A stretch of DNA of 64,000 bases from Pardosa pseudoannulata (GCA_032207245.1 CM063509.1:55633502-55697501), one strand, 5' to 3'. Numbered from the stretch's first letter, positions 12,079 through 27,312 are shown. Numbers and translations: made by a program. The notes: generated from the sequence alone by a model not told the origin.

Positions 12079-13382
12079 ATAAAAAAAAATTATTTCTATT
12101 TACATTATAAATGATCTATCACGGCTTCATCTCCTTGTATCTTATATGTTCTAAAGTAACACAGGCTAAATCTTTGTAATAATTGTTTATGTGATGTGAT
12201 TAAAAAATATACTTACACATTGTACCGAACACCCACCAACAACAGGAAAGAAATAATTTGTAGTAAGAACACAGCAAATATAAATTTGCATGTATGCATG
12301 TTCTCAAATAAGGAAAGTATGATGAAAGTTTCAAATTATCAGTAACACACTTTTCCTTAGAGACAATAGTTAATTATAGTTATGTCAACAAATAATTTTC
12401 GATTATAAAATATCCAAATTTGCAGATTTAATTAAACTTTTTACTTAAATGTATATACATAAGTATGTAAAAGTGGGAAGAAACTTTTGAACATTGCAAA
12501 TGAAATTTTTGGCAAAAATATACATGTAGGCAACTTCCTTTCCTTTTAAGAATCTGTTTCTTAAAAGAACTTTTTGGGTACTCATAAATATTGATTTAAA
12601 CGCTACTTACGAAATTGAATTACTTTTTTTCTAAAGGATATATAAACCTTTAATTGAAGACATACTTTGTGAACTATCTACACTTGTTCATTTCAATTAG
12701 TTTTTAACTAGTTTTACATTTGCTAAGTGATCTTGAGAGCATGCTCCAGGAAGATAAAGAGAATGGCACAAATCGATTATAATTTAGAAGGCTTTGGGTT
12801 GAAATCTATGAGACTGCAAGAAAGCATTAGATAAGACATTCATAACTAATTGGGATTAACTCTAAAAAATATAAATGTTTTCTAAAATTAGTCTTTAAGT
12901 AACTCAAGAAAGTGCTTTAAGAAAAATAAACATAGTGTTTTAATTTTACAAGCAGAAATTAGATGCAAAATTTTACAAAAACATTATAAGGTTAAAAAAA
13001 TTTAACAGACTTTTACTTTAAAGGCAATAGACATTGCATGGTTTTAGCAAGTTTCAAACATGATTCTAAATATGTCTTACTTGAATTAAGTTTAAAAAAT
13101 TTGATATCTGCTAAGTGAAGACTAGTTTAACATCTGCTAAGTGATCTTGATAGAAGTTGTGAAAATAGTGAGAATGGCACTGATTAATTACAATTGAGTG
13201 AATGCAAATGCCTAGGGATGAAATCTATGAGACTGCACAGCAGCAAAATAGCAGTTGACATTCAAAACTAGTTAAAATTAAATCTAAAGAATATATATGA
13301 ATGTTTTCTAAAATTAGCCCTGAAATTTAAACAACTCACAAAATTGCATGAAGAAAAAGAAATATACAGTTTTAGAATTGTA
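12079..13382. other. Intergenic AT-rich sequence
   Basis: No gene seen. Two local near-repeats occur: GCTAAGTGATCTTGA with following text at 12723 and 13137, and the ATCTATGAGACTGCA stretch at 12805 and 13221. This suggests a roughly 415-bp local duplication just upstream of the transposon at 13383. Confidence 0.6.
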
Positions 13383-13925
13383 CAGGCTTGCAACTGCTGA
13401 GGTACTTTCAAAAAGGTGAGAAAAGTCACAAATAATACAGAATAAGTGACTAAAAAGTGACTAAACATTGAAAAAAAGCGATTTTTTTCTCCTTTTGATT
13501 GCAGATGTTATTATTAAGGTTTTTCTATTTATTTTAACTGTAAATCAAATGATTCATGCAAGACATGATTTTAGTGTCAAATACAAAAAAAAAAAAAGAT
13601 AAAAATTTTGTTTAACACAACTCAACATTGCTTTTTATTCAAGAAAATCTATAAATTAGATTTAAATACATACAATACATTAATTTTATAATCACAATTT
13701 TCTGCATATATTAATTATGTTTTGAAATATGTACATAGCTAGATTAGAGTATCTAAACAAAAATTGTGAAGAAAAAGAGAAATGTGTGCTTTGACGTTAA
13801 TTACTTTAATGTATTAAATGTACATTTTAGTACACATGTAGATTTCAGGTACTTTTTTACGACTTTTTAAAATCATTAAATTTTGGAAACCATATGACTA
13901 ATTACATTTTAATAAGAAAAATAAG

Positions 13926-14113
13926 TTTAGGTTCGGTTTGTATTGGAGCACTATGTTCTACTTTTTGTAACACGAGGGCTAATGAGACGGGGACCTACTG
14001 CTTAAAAACGATTCTGAACAGCTATGAACATCCATACCACAGTGGGTTTCGAACCCATGAACTCTGGTTCAGAAAGGCCAGCACCCTAACCATTCCGCAA
14101 TCGTTCGGAAAAA
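13926..14113 (-). mobile_element. tRNA-derived SINE
   Basis: Antisense orientation: the reverse complement begins with a CCGAACGATTGCGGAATGG head and contains a tRNA-like B box (GGTTCGAAACCC), followed by a conserved TTTAAGCAGTAGGTCC tail. It is flanked by AAAAATAAG on both sides. The matching place in the second transposon copy (about 20961-20976) has the site once and no SINE. Confidence 0.85.
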
Positions 14114-14296
14114 AAAAATAAGATTAGAGCATCACATTTTCAGTCTCTTATTAAAATATTTTATTAATAATTCAATTTTCTTTTTTCAACAACAGACTTT
14201 TGCTGATACACCATGAAAAAAGTGACTGTTTACTTAAAAAAGTGACTAAAAGCGATCAATTGTAAAAAAAGTGACTAAAGGTAAGAAAAGTGACGG

Positions 14297-14466
14297 TTGG
14301 TTTGGTTTGGTTTGGAATGCTACGGTCTACTTTTTGCAACTCGAGGGCTAATGAGACCTGGACCTACTGCTTAAAGCCGATTCCGAATGGCTACAAACAT
14401 CCATGCCATAGTGGGATTCGAACCCACGAACTCCGGTACCGAAGGCCAGCACCCTAACCAATCGGG
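14297..14466 (-). mobile_element. tRNA-derived SINE
   Basis: Antisense copy of the same family, with its GGTTTGGTTTGG-rich 3' end on the left and the tRNA-like head on the right. It inserted just inside the right end of the transposon at 13383. The paralogous element at 21165-21175 lacks it. Confidence 0.85.
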
Positions 14467-14480
14467 CAATTGCAAGCCTG

Positions 14481-14744
14481 ATTGTACTTGCAGAAATCAG
14501 ATGCAAAATTTTATAATAATATTATACGGGAAAAGAATTTAACAAACATACTTTTATTTTAAATGCAGTAGACAATGCATGATTTTAACAAGTTTGAAAC
14601 AAGATTCTAAAACTGTATTATCTGCAGTCAAAAACTGTAAATTTTTACTTTATTTTTTACTATATTTAAATAATTTCTTAATTGATCACTGTATTTTAAT
14701 AGCGTTCATATAAGATACGCTAGTTATATCACAAGTTCCCTGAT

Positions 14745-14797
<53 letters not shown>

Positions 14798-15300
14798 TGT
14801 ATGTGTGTGCATGTATTAATATTAGTTGATTTTCATTTAAAAATTTTGAGACTCTACTAGTTTGAATAGAAAACTAAAATTTATTACTTTAATACAGAAA
14901 TCAAATGTTGTATAACATAAATTAACTATACACATAAACAGAAGTAGCTTTGAGTTTCCTTGGTGAATAAATTTTACTTGGCAATAGGGTTAATAGGATA
15001 ATACATAAATTCCAAACTCAGTAACTTCAGCCAAATGACAAGGAAAAATAGAATTAAACAATTCAATGTATTTTTTTAATCGGTAGTTTAGTGGATCCAT
15101 GACTTTTACTCATTTTACTTGAAAAATCAAGACTTTCCATGACAAAATTAATCCATTGTTTAAATCCATGATTTTCCATGACTTTCCAGGTGCGCGGAAA
15201 CCATGTTTATAAGAAGAAAGAGCAGACCTGATCAACACAAGTGTTCTGCATGCCAGGTTGCAATTACATTTCATTCTCGCAAGGCAACTGTATCTATGTA
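14481..15300. repeat. 3' flank of ZNF unit B
   Basis: The part from about 14815 to 14960 matches 19960-20100, and 15200-15300 matches 20275-20345 joined to 21680-21725. No gene is seen. An AT microsatellite lies at 14753-14791. Confidence 0.6.
14753..14791. repeat. (AT)n microsatellite
   Basis: Uninterrupted AT repeats followed by GTACATGTATGTGTGTG. The paralogous position near 19945 has the GTGCGTGTGCATG tail without the long AT run. Confidence 0.9.

Positions 15301-15303
<3 letters not shown>

Positions 15304-15387
<84 letters not shown>
15304..15387. repeat. (AT)n microsatellite, 84 bp
   Basis: Long uninterrupted AT repeat followed by a short GT run. Equivalent AT/GT repeats lie at the 3' side of the ZNF copies at 21727, 31124 and 46370, so the repeat is an old part of the duplicated unit. 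Open frames across it are meaningless. Confidence 0.95.
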
Positions 15388-15390
<3 letters not shown>

Positions 15391-15639
15391 TGTGTGTGTG
15401 TCAAAGGACATTAATATTGAAAACAATACTTCAATATTTAAATTTTTATTACTAATAGTTAAAAATTAACAATAGAAAGATAAAAAAATATAAATGTTGA
15501 TATATATTTATAACAATAATCAATCAAATATCATATTAGTTTCAATTACAAATTTTGTGAATTAGAATAGGTGGAAGTAAATGATTTCATATCCGAACTA
15601 TAATCAAATGTTTCTTCAATTCAACAGCAGGGAAGATTA

Positions 15640-17808
<2,169 letters not shown>

Positions 17809-19950
17809 GTCAATAATAAACAAAATTGTGACGAAAAGGCCTTTTTTTAATGTATTAAGTCTTTTGTCATTAAAAAGCACTCTATTACTATTATTCACAA
17901 ATCCACAGTTTCTATGTAGTACCTTTATCTCATTTTCTCAATATAGCAATTATTACTTCCAGTAAATGAAAATGTTTTTAAAATAAGTTATGTATGTGTC
18001 TAATACAGTTTCGTTTATTGAATGCCTCCACTTAAGTATAAGGACCATGTTTGCAAACATGTCAATATGGTATCCAGCTGATTTGAGAAGCACCAAATGT
18101 AGAGCAATGCTTTAATATAAATGCAACCTGTAAAGTAACAAAAGAAATTAGATATAATATTATAAAAATTCTACTGCTAGGGGGGTATATGGTCTATGTA
18201 AACCAGGAGTAAAGACCCTTGAGTCTAACCTCTGCAGCCTTACCAAAGAACCTAAAAACCCTAAAGGGACCTAAGCTCCATGTTTTTTTTTTTTTTTTTT
18301 TTTGTTTGTTTCATGCTGCTCCCATCAACCCCATTTTTTAATTAATTACTTTTCATTCTAATCCTTTAATTTTACGATGATCTGGTTATTTTTCACCCAA
18401 AAACTTAAGGTACTGGTGGTATTTTCTGAACAAGTAAAGTTATGTCAATCCTACAGGGTGGGCCAACAACCTTTCGTAATTACTGATGAGCAATGGTTCT
18501 TAAAGCCAGGATTACATCTGTCACCTCACAAAATATTTTGTTTTCCCATTTGGCCTTCCAAAAATACCAAGAAGTTGCAACTACCACAAACTCTTCCTCA
18601 GATATAATTGCAACCCTCGATTCAGCCAACAAGTGTTGCACCACTTTCACTAATGCCAGCATCATAGGTATGAGGTCAGCTGGAGCATCTAGTTTTATTC
18701 TAATTTCCTTTCTCCTAATTGCTACTCTGTTGAGATCCTTCTATACAGGGCTTCCTAGTAAAACATTTGACTTTCACCAATCAAAAAAAAAAATTGTTTT
18801 AAAGAACTTTTTTCGCATGCATCTATAATAGTATGTTTAAGTTGAGGGTTTTCCCCCTATATTATGCCATACAGTGTCCACTTAATGTGGATGCTGTACA
18901 GACACAGCAAATGTTACTCCTGTATTCAAAGAAGCTGTAGACAAATGAAGTGGTAGCTTATGGATATTGCAGTTTGTAGGGCATGTTTGTGATGGGTTTA
19001 ACTGTACTTTCTTTTACTCTAATTTAAACTCCGTAATTTTTTTTTAACAAATGTGTTGCATCCAGAAATTTGCAATCCTTGTTTTATTTTACTGCTCTTA
19101 CTATTGAACATCCACTGCTAATGTGTTTAATTTTTCATCAGCTAGCAAATACATTATTTCCCCTGTCTTAAGCACAGTTTAAAATAATTTAGAGAAATGA
19201 ACAATACAACTGAGAAAATAAAAATTTTCCTAAACAAATATAAAAATACTACATTATTTACACAACTTTTTTAAGGATTTTTCTTCTTTTTTAATATATA
19301 TATATAAATGTTAAAACAGGGTGATGGCTACAAAAGTGTTTTGTTTGCAATTAGTTTCTCAAAAAGGTCAATAGAAATTTAGCGTTAACAACAGGAATAA
19401 TATAATGAAGAATTTACACATGTGGGGGATTTAAATACCTTAGTATTTTTCTGATAATTCCAGACTCGTAGATTCCAAAAATGTTCTCAAAAATTTAAAA
19501 AACTCTGTCCCTCATTTTAAAAATTAATTTTAAAGTTAAGCTAAAATTATGCGACATCAAAACACTGTCATTAGTTTCTTTTAATATCAAGTATCAGTAA
19601 AAGCACTTTTCTTGATTCTAGGAGATTTCTACATGAGTATTAAAGGACCTATAATGCTACAGATTATAAACATTCTGCTTTAATTTTTTTATTTAGATCA
19701 TTCATTTCCCTCTTTAAAAATTAAAAAAATAAATAAAAAGTTATTAAATTTCGGAGGTACAGTTTTTAAAATGTGACATAGATTAAATAAATCTGTAAAA
19801 TGTTTAATAAGAAGTGTATGTAAAAAGTAAACAACTCAAAATTTCAATTTTAGGAAGAAAATTACTAAATAAAAAATAAACAGTACTCAATTTAAAGGTT
19901 TAAAAAATTGTTGAGAAAAAATGTGGTTTGCATTATTAGTAAATGTGCGT
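17809..19950. repeat. 5' flank of ZNF unit B
   Basis: Non-coding, homologous to 22799-24600 and parts of 34205-34760 and 48663-49180. Landmarks are AAGCACCAAAT...ATGCAACCTGTAAAGTAAC at about 18090, and ACAGGGTGGGCCAACAACC at 18456, which is the empty-site counterpart of the hAT at 23400. Minus-strand frames at 18480-18665 and 24255-24599 are similar to each other (shared CEVTDVIL and LVKV), which hints at an old coding remnant, but I cannot name it. Confidence 0.7.
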
Positions 19951-20266
19951 GTGCATGCATGAATATTTGTTGATTTTCATATAAACTTTAAAGACTACAC
20001 TATTTTGAATAGAAAACCAAAATTTATTACATTAATATACAAATCAAATGTTGTATAACAAAAATTAATTGTACACATATACAGAAGTAGCTATAATTTT
20101 ATTTTCATAATAAAAATATAATTTATGACAGCCTATACTCCTGATATAAAATTCTGGCTACAACCTTGCTATAGGTAAAATATAATTTTTTGTCATGGAT
20201 TAGAAAAAATAAATTTCCTCCATACACACTTTTGGGTTTGCATATGTAAGATACATTATTTTATGA
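19951..20266. repeat. Unit C 3' flank
   Basis: Homologous to 14815-15000. No gene is seen. Confidence 0.55.
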
Positions 20267-21690
20267 ATGAGAAAAAAGTTTGGTTTACAAGAAACAATAG
20301 CAGACTTGGTTAACACAAACGTTTTGCATGCCACACTAGAATTGGATGAGAAAAAAGTGTATGATAAAGCAAAAGAAAGCATGTCTAATGCACATCTGAA
20401 AGAAAAAGATTTAACACATACAGGCTTGCAACTGCTGAGGTACTTTCAAAAAGGTGAGAAAAGTGACAAATAATACAGAATAAGTGACTAAAAAGTGACT
20501 AAACATTAAAAAAAATTTTTTTCTCCTCTTCATTACAGAGGCTATTATTAAGATTTTCTATTTATTTTAACTCTAAATCAAATGGTTCATGCAAGACATG
20601 ATTTTAGCGTCAAATACAAAAAAGGTTAAAAATTTTGTTTAACACAACTCAACATTGCTCTTTATTCATCTATAATCTATAATATAGAAAATCTATAAAT
20701 TAGATTTGAATATGTACAATACATTAATTTTATAATCATAATTTTCTGCATATATTAATGATGTTTTGAAATATCTACATAGCTAGATTAGAGTGTCTAA
20801 ACAAAAATTGTGAAGAAAAAGAAAAAGAGAAATGTGTGCTTTGACGTAAATTATTTTAATGTATTAAATGTACATTTCAGTACAAAAGTAGATTTCAGGA
20901 ACTTCTTAATGACTTTTTAAAATCAATAAATTCTGGAAACCATATGACTAATTACATTTTAATAAGAAAAATAAGATTAGAGCATCACATTTTTGGTCTT
21001 TTATTAAAATATTTTTTATTAAAATATTTATCAGATTTTCTTTTTTTAACAACAGACTTTTGCTGTGATACACCATGAAAAAAAAGTGACTATTTACTTA
21101 AAAAAGTGACTAAAAGTGATCAATTGTAATAAAAAAGTGACTAAAGGTGAGAAAAGTGACGGAATTGCAAGCCTGCACATTGTGTTTTCCCAGTGAATGA
21201 GTTTAAATCCCCAGAGAAGAGTGAAAATGCTAAAGAAAATAATTTGAAAAATCAAACGTATTCCCAGTGCATTAGATCAGCACCTAGTGATGCAATTTTA
21301 AAACTGGATTCAAATAAACATCAACATATCCACCAAAATATTGTTCAAGAGCCTTTGTATGAAAACAGTAAGACTACAACTACCTTGTTTTTATCACCTG
21401 TTTCTAAAAGTTCAGTTTCAGGAATGATATTAAATGAAGTTCTTAACAAAGATCAAAGCCGAGAACCCACATATCCAAAGAATAATTCTACTGCTAATTC
21501 TGATACTGTTTCCAAGAAAGCCTTAATGGAATGGAACTGAATTTGTATATGAAGAAGATAAGGCTTTCACCTCATCAAAAACTACCTTTAATGAAGAAGC
21601 ATCAATGTTGAATGGAACTGAACCTGTATACAAAAGGGATAATTATCTTGCTAATTTTGAAACTGCCACTAAAACAGCACTAGAATTACA
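20267..21690 (+). pseudogene. Unrecognised repeat-containing protein, split by a transposon
   Basis: An open frame from ATG 20267 runs to the transposon at 20421 and resumes at 21176. Removing the element and one 6-bp TSD gives an uninterrupted frame (KDLTH joined to CVFPVNEFK). It continues to 21528, where a two-base deletion breaks it, and then in the shifted frame to about 21690. The C-terminal part is made of 26-27-residue repeats starting E-P/F-x-Y and ending N-G-T (starts near 21350, 21460, 21539 and 21620). The composition is K, N, S, T and E-rich with no signal peptide or membrane segment. I recognise no family. Its real start and any introns are unknown. It lies on the strand opposite to the ZNF genes. 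Confidence 0.55.
20421..21175. mobile_element. DNA transposon, CAGGCTTGCAA ends (copy 2)
   Basis: 755 bp with the same inverted ends as the element at 13383, flanked by CACATA (20415-20420) and CACATT (21176-21181), a 6-bp TSD with one mismatch. No SINEs are inside. It interrupts the repeat-protein frame described for 20267-21690. Subterminal GTGACTAAA motifs occur at both ends. Confidence 0.85.
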
Positions 21691-21726
21691 TTTTCTGTTG
21701 GCAAAGCAATTGCATGTATGTATGCA

Positions 21727-21727
21727 C

Positions 21728-21763
<36 letters not shown>

Positions 21764-21764
21764 A
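21727..21764. repeat. (AT)n(GT)n microsatellite
   Basis: Short AT run followed by 12 or so GT repeats, equivalent to the microsatellite at 15304 in unit B. Confidence 0.9.
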
Positions 21765-21973
21765 TAGGATATGAACACTGAAAACAATATTTCAATTTTT
21801 CATATTAATAATCAAAAATTAACTATAGAAAAGTCAAATATACATCTATAAATATATATAACAATAATCAATCAAATATATTTGTTTCAATAATAAATTT
21901 TGTGAATTTCAATAGGTGGAAGTAAAGGATTTTGTATCCACTCTACAAGCACGTTTTTTCAAAAGCATGGAAG

Positions 21974-22798
21974 TTAAGATGATTTCTCCCCATCATGCAA
22001 ATGAACATGAGATTTTAAGTCAGTACTAGTAAAAAATGCTTTCATACATACACGACAAACATATGGTTTTTCTCTACTGTGGAAACGAAAATGAACTTTT
22101 AATGAAGCACTAGTAGAAAACGCTTTCTTACATACACTACAAACATTTGATTTTATCCCAGTATGCACACGAAGATGACTTTTTAACTCAAAACTAGTTG
22201 AACAAGCTGTCTTACAAAAATTGCAAACATATGGTTTCTCCCAAGTATGGGAAAGAAAATGACTATCTAATTTTCTTTTTATAGATGATGATTTTTTACA
22301 TACACTAGAAACATTGGGTTTTTCTCCCGTATGACGACGAAGATGGCGTTTTAAAGAAGAACTCTGAGAAAACGTTTTCATACATACACTACAAACATAT
22401 GGTTTCTCCCCAGTATGGGAAAAATGATGAACTTTTAATTCATAAGCAGTAGAAAATGCTTTCTTGCATACAGTACAAACATATGGTTTCTCCCCAGTAT
22501 GGGAGCGCAAATGAACCTTTAATGCAAAACTACTAGAAAATGCTTTATTACATACACCACAACAAACACAAGGCTTCTCTTGATTATGAACACGAAGATG
22601 ACTTTTTAACTTACGACTAGTAGAAAATACTTTCTGACATAAATTGCTAACACATGATGAATTCTCTCTAGTGCAGCACCGAACATGAACATCTAAGTTG
22701 ATTTTTTGAGAAAATGATTTCTTACATACAGAACAAGCAAAAGTCTCTTCTTTAGATTCTAAAAACCTAGATGGAACATCAAATGTGTTCTTATCCAT
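21974..22798 (-). CDS. C2H2 zinc-finger protein, 9 fingers (unit C)
   Basis: 274 residues, open throughout, in a single exon within the window. The ATG at 22798 (MDKNTFDV) fits the MD start of the other copies, and the frame is closed by a stop shortly upstream. After a 20-residue acidic leader come nine C2H2 units joined by TGEKPY-like linkers. Finger 1 ends H-x3-C rather than H-x3-H, finger 2 has altered cysteine spacing, and finger 6 lacks its first cysteine (VSSVC), so about six fingers look fully metal-competent. The family binds DNA in the nucleus; targets cannot be read from the sequence. No KRAB, BTB or ZAD domain is encoded here. It may be a working gene or a young pseudogene. Confidence 0.7.
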   Translation of the reverse strand: MDKNTFDVPSRFLESKEETFACSVCKKSFSQKINLDVHVRCCTRENSSCVSNLCQKVFSTSRKLKSHLRVHNQEKPCVCCGVCNKAFSSSFALKVHLRSHTGEKPYVCTVCKKAFSTAYELKVHHFSHTGEKPYVCSVCMKTFSQSSSLKRHLRRHTGEKPNVSSVCKKSSSIKRKLDSHFLSHTWEKPYVCNFCKTACSTSFELKSHLRVHTGIKSNVCSVCKKAFSTSASLKVHFRFHSREKPYVCRVCMKAFFTSTDLKSHVHLHDGEKSS

Positions 22799-23399
22799 GT
22801 CAACAACAAAGATTTTTGACTAAAAGGCCTTTATAAATTTATTTTTAAGTCTCTTGTCCTTAAAAAAAACACTCTATTAAATAATTCACAGATCCACAAT
22901 TGTAGTACCTTTATCTCAATTTCTTGATATAACAATTTTTATTTCCAGTAAATGAAAATGTTTTAAAATAAGTTATGTATGTGTCTAATACAGTTTCTTG
23001 CACTGAATGCTTCAAGTGGAGTACAAGGTCCAGGTTTGCAAACACATCAATATGATAATCAGCTGATCTGAGAAGCACCAAATATAGAGAAATACTTTAA
23101 TATAAATGCAACCTGTAAAGTGAAAAAAGAAATTAGATATAATATTGTATAAATTCTGCCGCTATGGGGTATGCCAGCAGAAAATACCCTTGAGTCTAAC
23201 CTCTTCAGCCTTATCAAAAAGCCTAATAACCATAAGGGAACCACAGCTTGTTTTTTTCTTTTTTTGTTAATGATTCTTTTAGCAACCCCCTTTTTATTAG
23301 TAATTTTTACTTTTATCCTTTAATTTAAAAATGATCAGGTTATTTTTCACCCCTAAATCTTATACAAGGTACTGGTGGAATTTTCAGTGATGTCTATTC

Positions 23400-24217
23400 G
23401 AGGGTTGGCATGATTTAAATCTTGATTTAAATCAGTTGATTTTTTTGAAAAAAATCATTGATTTAAATCATTTTTTTTCCCACTTCTTTTAAAACCTATA
23501 TTCCAAAGACAGGAGAATTGGGAATCAGTCAGCACAGTAATACCAATAAGTAAATCAGTGTAAATAGATAGCATGTGCTTTCCAAGAATTTAGGGGTATT
23601 GTTATCAGAAAGTATGTAGTAGGGGTAGTACGACTGATTATGACTGGTGAAATTCATTTTATGTAATGGGAGGTAAAGAGAGTACTACAGAACTTGAAAT
23701 CCAGTTTGTCTACCAAATAACAACAGCCGTGGCTTCATCTGCTGGAATGGAAAGACAGTTTTCTTCTTTTGGTATTGTTCATTTTAGCCTTCGTAACCAA
23801 TTAATTAGTAGTGGATAAAGCATCAAAGCTAGTGTTTTTATTGAAACAATTAAATCCATAATTTGGTGCTTAAATATATTAAAATAATTATGATTTGTTT
23901 TTTTAAATAAATAGTTTGCATTAAAAGAATATTTAATTTGTTCTTTTAATTTACATCTTATTTAGTTTGCACTATCCAATTACAAAATAATAGAATGTAT
24001 TTAGATTAAAATTTATATATTCAAGTTTAGGTAATCAGTGTGCAGAATATACTAGATAGATAAGATGTTACATCTTATAACAAACTATTCTATGTATATT
24101 TCAAAAAACATAAAAACAACAATTAAAATTAGTATTCAGAAAAAAACATAAAAAATCCGATTTAAATCAAATAAATCTGATTTTTTTTTTTAAATCATGA
24201 TTTTTTTTCCAACCCTG
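23400..24217 (+). mobile_element. Non-autonomous hAT with transposase C-terminal remnant (copy 1)
   Basis: 818 bp flanked by perfect 8-bp TSDs GTCTATTC (23392-23399 and 24218-24225). Ends are GAGGGTTGG (normally CAGGGTTGG) and CCAACCCTG, with GATTTAAATC repeats next to them. Around 23725-23850 the plus strand reads ITTAVASSAGMERQFSSFG and then LRNQL and LVFLLKQLN, which resembles the hAT C-terminal dimerisation region. The rest of the transposase is deleted. The paralogous site at 18437-18460 lacks the insertion. Confidence 0.9.
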
Positions 24218-25435
24218 GTCTATTCTACAGGGTAGGCCAACAACAATTTCTCAATTACACATCAGCAATATTTCTTAAAACCAGGATTACATCTGTTACC
24301 TCACAAAATCTGTTTTCCGTTTTGGCTCCCAAATACTGCCTGGAAGTTACAAATACCACAAACTGTTTTTCAGTTATGATTGCAACCTGCACTTCGGCCA
24401 GCAAGGTTCTCAGAACTTTTACTAATACCAATGTCATAGCCACGAGGTCAGCTACAACTTCCAGCAGTATTTTTATTTCCTTCCTCCTACACATAATTAC
24501 CACAGAAGTATTCTGAGAAGGTACTTCTGTGGGAGTCTGTTTTGTGGGGCTGCCTAGTACTGATGAAAACCACAAAAGGTTGTTGGGCCTCACAGCCAAA
24601 TTAGTAGTGCATAAATGAATGACTGGGTAGGTGTGGGTAGAAAAATAAGTCTAACCTTTATAAACATTGGTTAATCTTAATTTCAAATAAAATATTTTTA
24701 TGTCCTTAACTGCAATTGTAGGTAGATAAGACAAGGCGTAAATATACGTAAAATTTCAAATTTTACATAATGTATTTGCCAGGGTGGAACATCTTAAAAA
24801 AAATTTCCTCTTACCAATCCAAAAGAAAACTTTTTTAATGAACTTTTTTCACATTCCTCTGTAACACCACTTTTTTTTTTTTTTTTTTTTTTTTTTTCAT
24901 ATTATGCTATGCAGTATCCACAGCTGTACAGACACAGCAAATATTAATCCTATATACAAAGAATCTGTGGCCAAATGAAGCAGTGGTTTGTGGATATAAC
25001 AGAATTTTGTTGGGCATGCTTATGATTTGTTTTAATGTAAATTTACAGAAATGTCAAACTACACTAATCTCTCTTTTTTTTTCCCCAAGTATTTTTACAG
25101 TACATCTCTTCTAATAAAATTTTTATTTCTGCATCATGTTTCAAAACTTTTAGTTGTATTCAGAATATTGTGTTAGTACTCTCATTTCCTCTAAAAGTTT
25201 TCCTATCCAAATATAAAATATTATATTTTGAACACAACATTTTCATTTTTTTTTCTTTACAAATTTAGAAACATTAAAATAAGATGATGCCATGCAAGTG
25301 TTTTGTTTAAAATTAGCTTCAGAAAAAGTCAATAGAAATTTTAGTGTTAACAACAGCAATAGTATAATTATGAAATCAATTCAAATATTAGCGTTTAATA
25401 TTTTTGTGATTTGGTCAGAAGTGCTACAGCTAGCT

Positions 25436-25436
<1 letters not shown>

Positions 25437-25468
<32 letters not shown>

Positions 25469-25550
25469 ATTAAATAAGACTGGGATATACTGCTTAAAGC
25501 CAATTCCAGGTGATTATGAACAACCACGCCAGCAGCAGGATTCAAAACGA
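25437..25550 (-). repeat. Old SINE relic with poly(A) tail (unit C)
   Basis: A 31-base T run, then GACTGGGATATACTGC and AAGCCAATTCC, and then text resembling the tRNA-like half. This is the order expected for an antisense SINE preceded by its poly(A) tail. It shares its location with the relic at 1919-1965. Confidence 0.55.
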
Positions 25551-26514
25551 AGATTTGATAATACCACGTGTAATAAACGAAAAATATTAATTCTCTGCAT
25601 GCATAGGATGGAGCATACAACATTCATTCATAAAAAATTATCAACAAATTTTGTTAATAAGAATGCATCATAACCAAAAATATTCTTAAACTTACCATAT
25701 ACCTCACTGTCTTAAGGTCATATCACTGAAGCAATGAGTTTGCATCACTCCTTTTCAACTTTGAGGAAATGTGGTCAACTCCTAAAATAGTCCTTTTTTT
25801 CCTGAAAAACATCAAGCTTTAAAATATGTATGAAAAAGTGAGTTTAAAAAAAAACCCTTGATATTCTCAAGCAAAAAAAATTAGGTTATGTCTATCAAAT
25901 TTCTTGTACAAGAATATTACCAAAACAATTTTTACATAACATTTCAGATTTTTTTTAATGTACAACAATGATGCTATAAAACTAACCATTCTAATTTTTT
26001 CCTTTACATATTAAAAGTTTTTGTTCTAGTCAAAATCGTAGATTTGAATTTTGTATAACAGCACATGTGTATGCTATGACATATAAAAAGTATTAGAATA
26101 TCCTTGAAGAAATTGTTATCATAACTACAGTTTTTGTAGGATTAAGAGAGATAATCAATTTGGTAAAATCAAATGTCTTACAACACAAATTAATTTTATA
26201 CATAAATAGATATAGCTATAGTTTTATTTTGTTAATTTTTACAAAAACTACACAATTTATCAACAAACAAACTATGACAGTCTATCCAATTGATATAAAA
26301 TCTTGGCACAGCCTTTTATAGGTGAAAGGTATTTCTCGTCAGGGAATAGAAAATATACATTCCATCAATTTTTAGATTTACATCAGTACGGTAAGTTTTT
26401 CTGATTAAGAATATAAAAAATACATCAATTAATGTAAGACACATTACTTAATAAATTACATAAAGTTTGGTTTACATAAAGAAAATAGCAGACCTGGTCA
26501 CCCAAAAAACTATA

Positions 26515-27312
26515 TGGTTTCTTCACAGTATGAACACAAAAAGTTTCAAAGCAGAACTCGCTGAAAATGCTTCTTTACATGCGCTACAAACATATGGTTT
26601 CTCTCAAGTATGAAAAACAAGAGGAACTTTTAATTTAGGTAATAAAATATGCTTTGCTAACATACTACCAACATATGGTTTCTCTAAAGTATAGGAACAA
26701 AAATTATCTTTGAATGTAAAACTAGTAGAAGAAAAAGCAGTCTTATATAAACTGCAAACAAATGATTTTTTGCAAGTGCAGTGCCTATGATGAATATTTA
26801 AATTTCCTTCTAGAGATACTGATTTTTTTACAGACACTACAATCATATGGTTTCTACCCAGTATGAATACCACAGCAAGCAAGACTGTTCCTGTTTCTGA
26901 TCATGAAGATGATTTTAACTCAAAACTAGTAGAAAATTCACTCTTGCATAAATTGCACACAAATGATTTTTTGCCAATGCAGTGCCGTATATAAATATTT
27001 AAGTTATCCTATTGAGAATATATATTACACACACTATAATCATATGGTTTCTCACCAGTATGTACACAAAGGTAAACATCTATCTTTTTTTAGAAAATGG
27101 CTTCTTATAAACACAACAAGCATATGGTTTCTCACCAGTATGTACATGAAGATGAACATCTAATTTAGCTTTTTGAGAAAATGATTTCTTACATACACTA
27201 CAAGTATATGTTTCTCCTCAGTATGAACACTAAGATGAAGTTTTAAAGAGGCACTGTGTGAAAGGGATATATTACATACACTACAAGCATACAGTTTCTC
27301 ACCAGACTCCAG
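26515..27312 (-). pseudogene. Decayed C2H2 zinc-finger gene (unit D)
   Basis: About nine to ten finger remnants can be read on the minus strand across several frames, for example NLNIHHRHC near 26790 and the KPYV/SVC pattern near 27030-27290. Stops, frameshifts and lost cysteines are frequent and no frame spans more than about 90 codons. The finger with H-x3-C appears here too. The 3' flank (26461-26510) matches 20275-20310. The BEL/Pao remnant follows on the 5' side, so the unit has no homologous 5' flank directly attached. Confidence 0.8.

Larger units (their letters stand above)
13383..14480. mobile_element. DNA transposon, CAGGCTTGCAA ends, 6-bp TSD (copy 1)
   Basis: It starts CAGGCTTGCAACTGCTG and ends with the inverted TTGCAAGCCTG. 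It is flanked by perfect ATTGTA duplications (13377-13382 and 14481-14486). Many AAGTGACTAAA motifs occur near both ends. It has no coding capacity. Two SINEs have inserted into it. It is homologous to the SINE-free copy at 20421-21175. The 6-bp TSD with CA...TG ends does not fit a superfamily I can name with confidence. Confidence 0.85.
22799..26470. repeat. Unit C 5' flank module
   Basis: Homologous to 17809-19200 and then to 1480-2900. It contains the hAT at 23400-24217, T runs at 24871-24897 and 25437-25467, and an old antisense SINE relic at 25468-25550. No gene is supported. Confidence 0.7.
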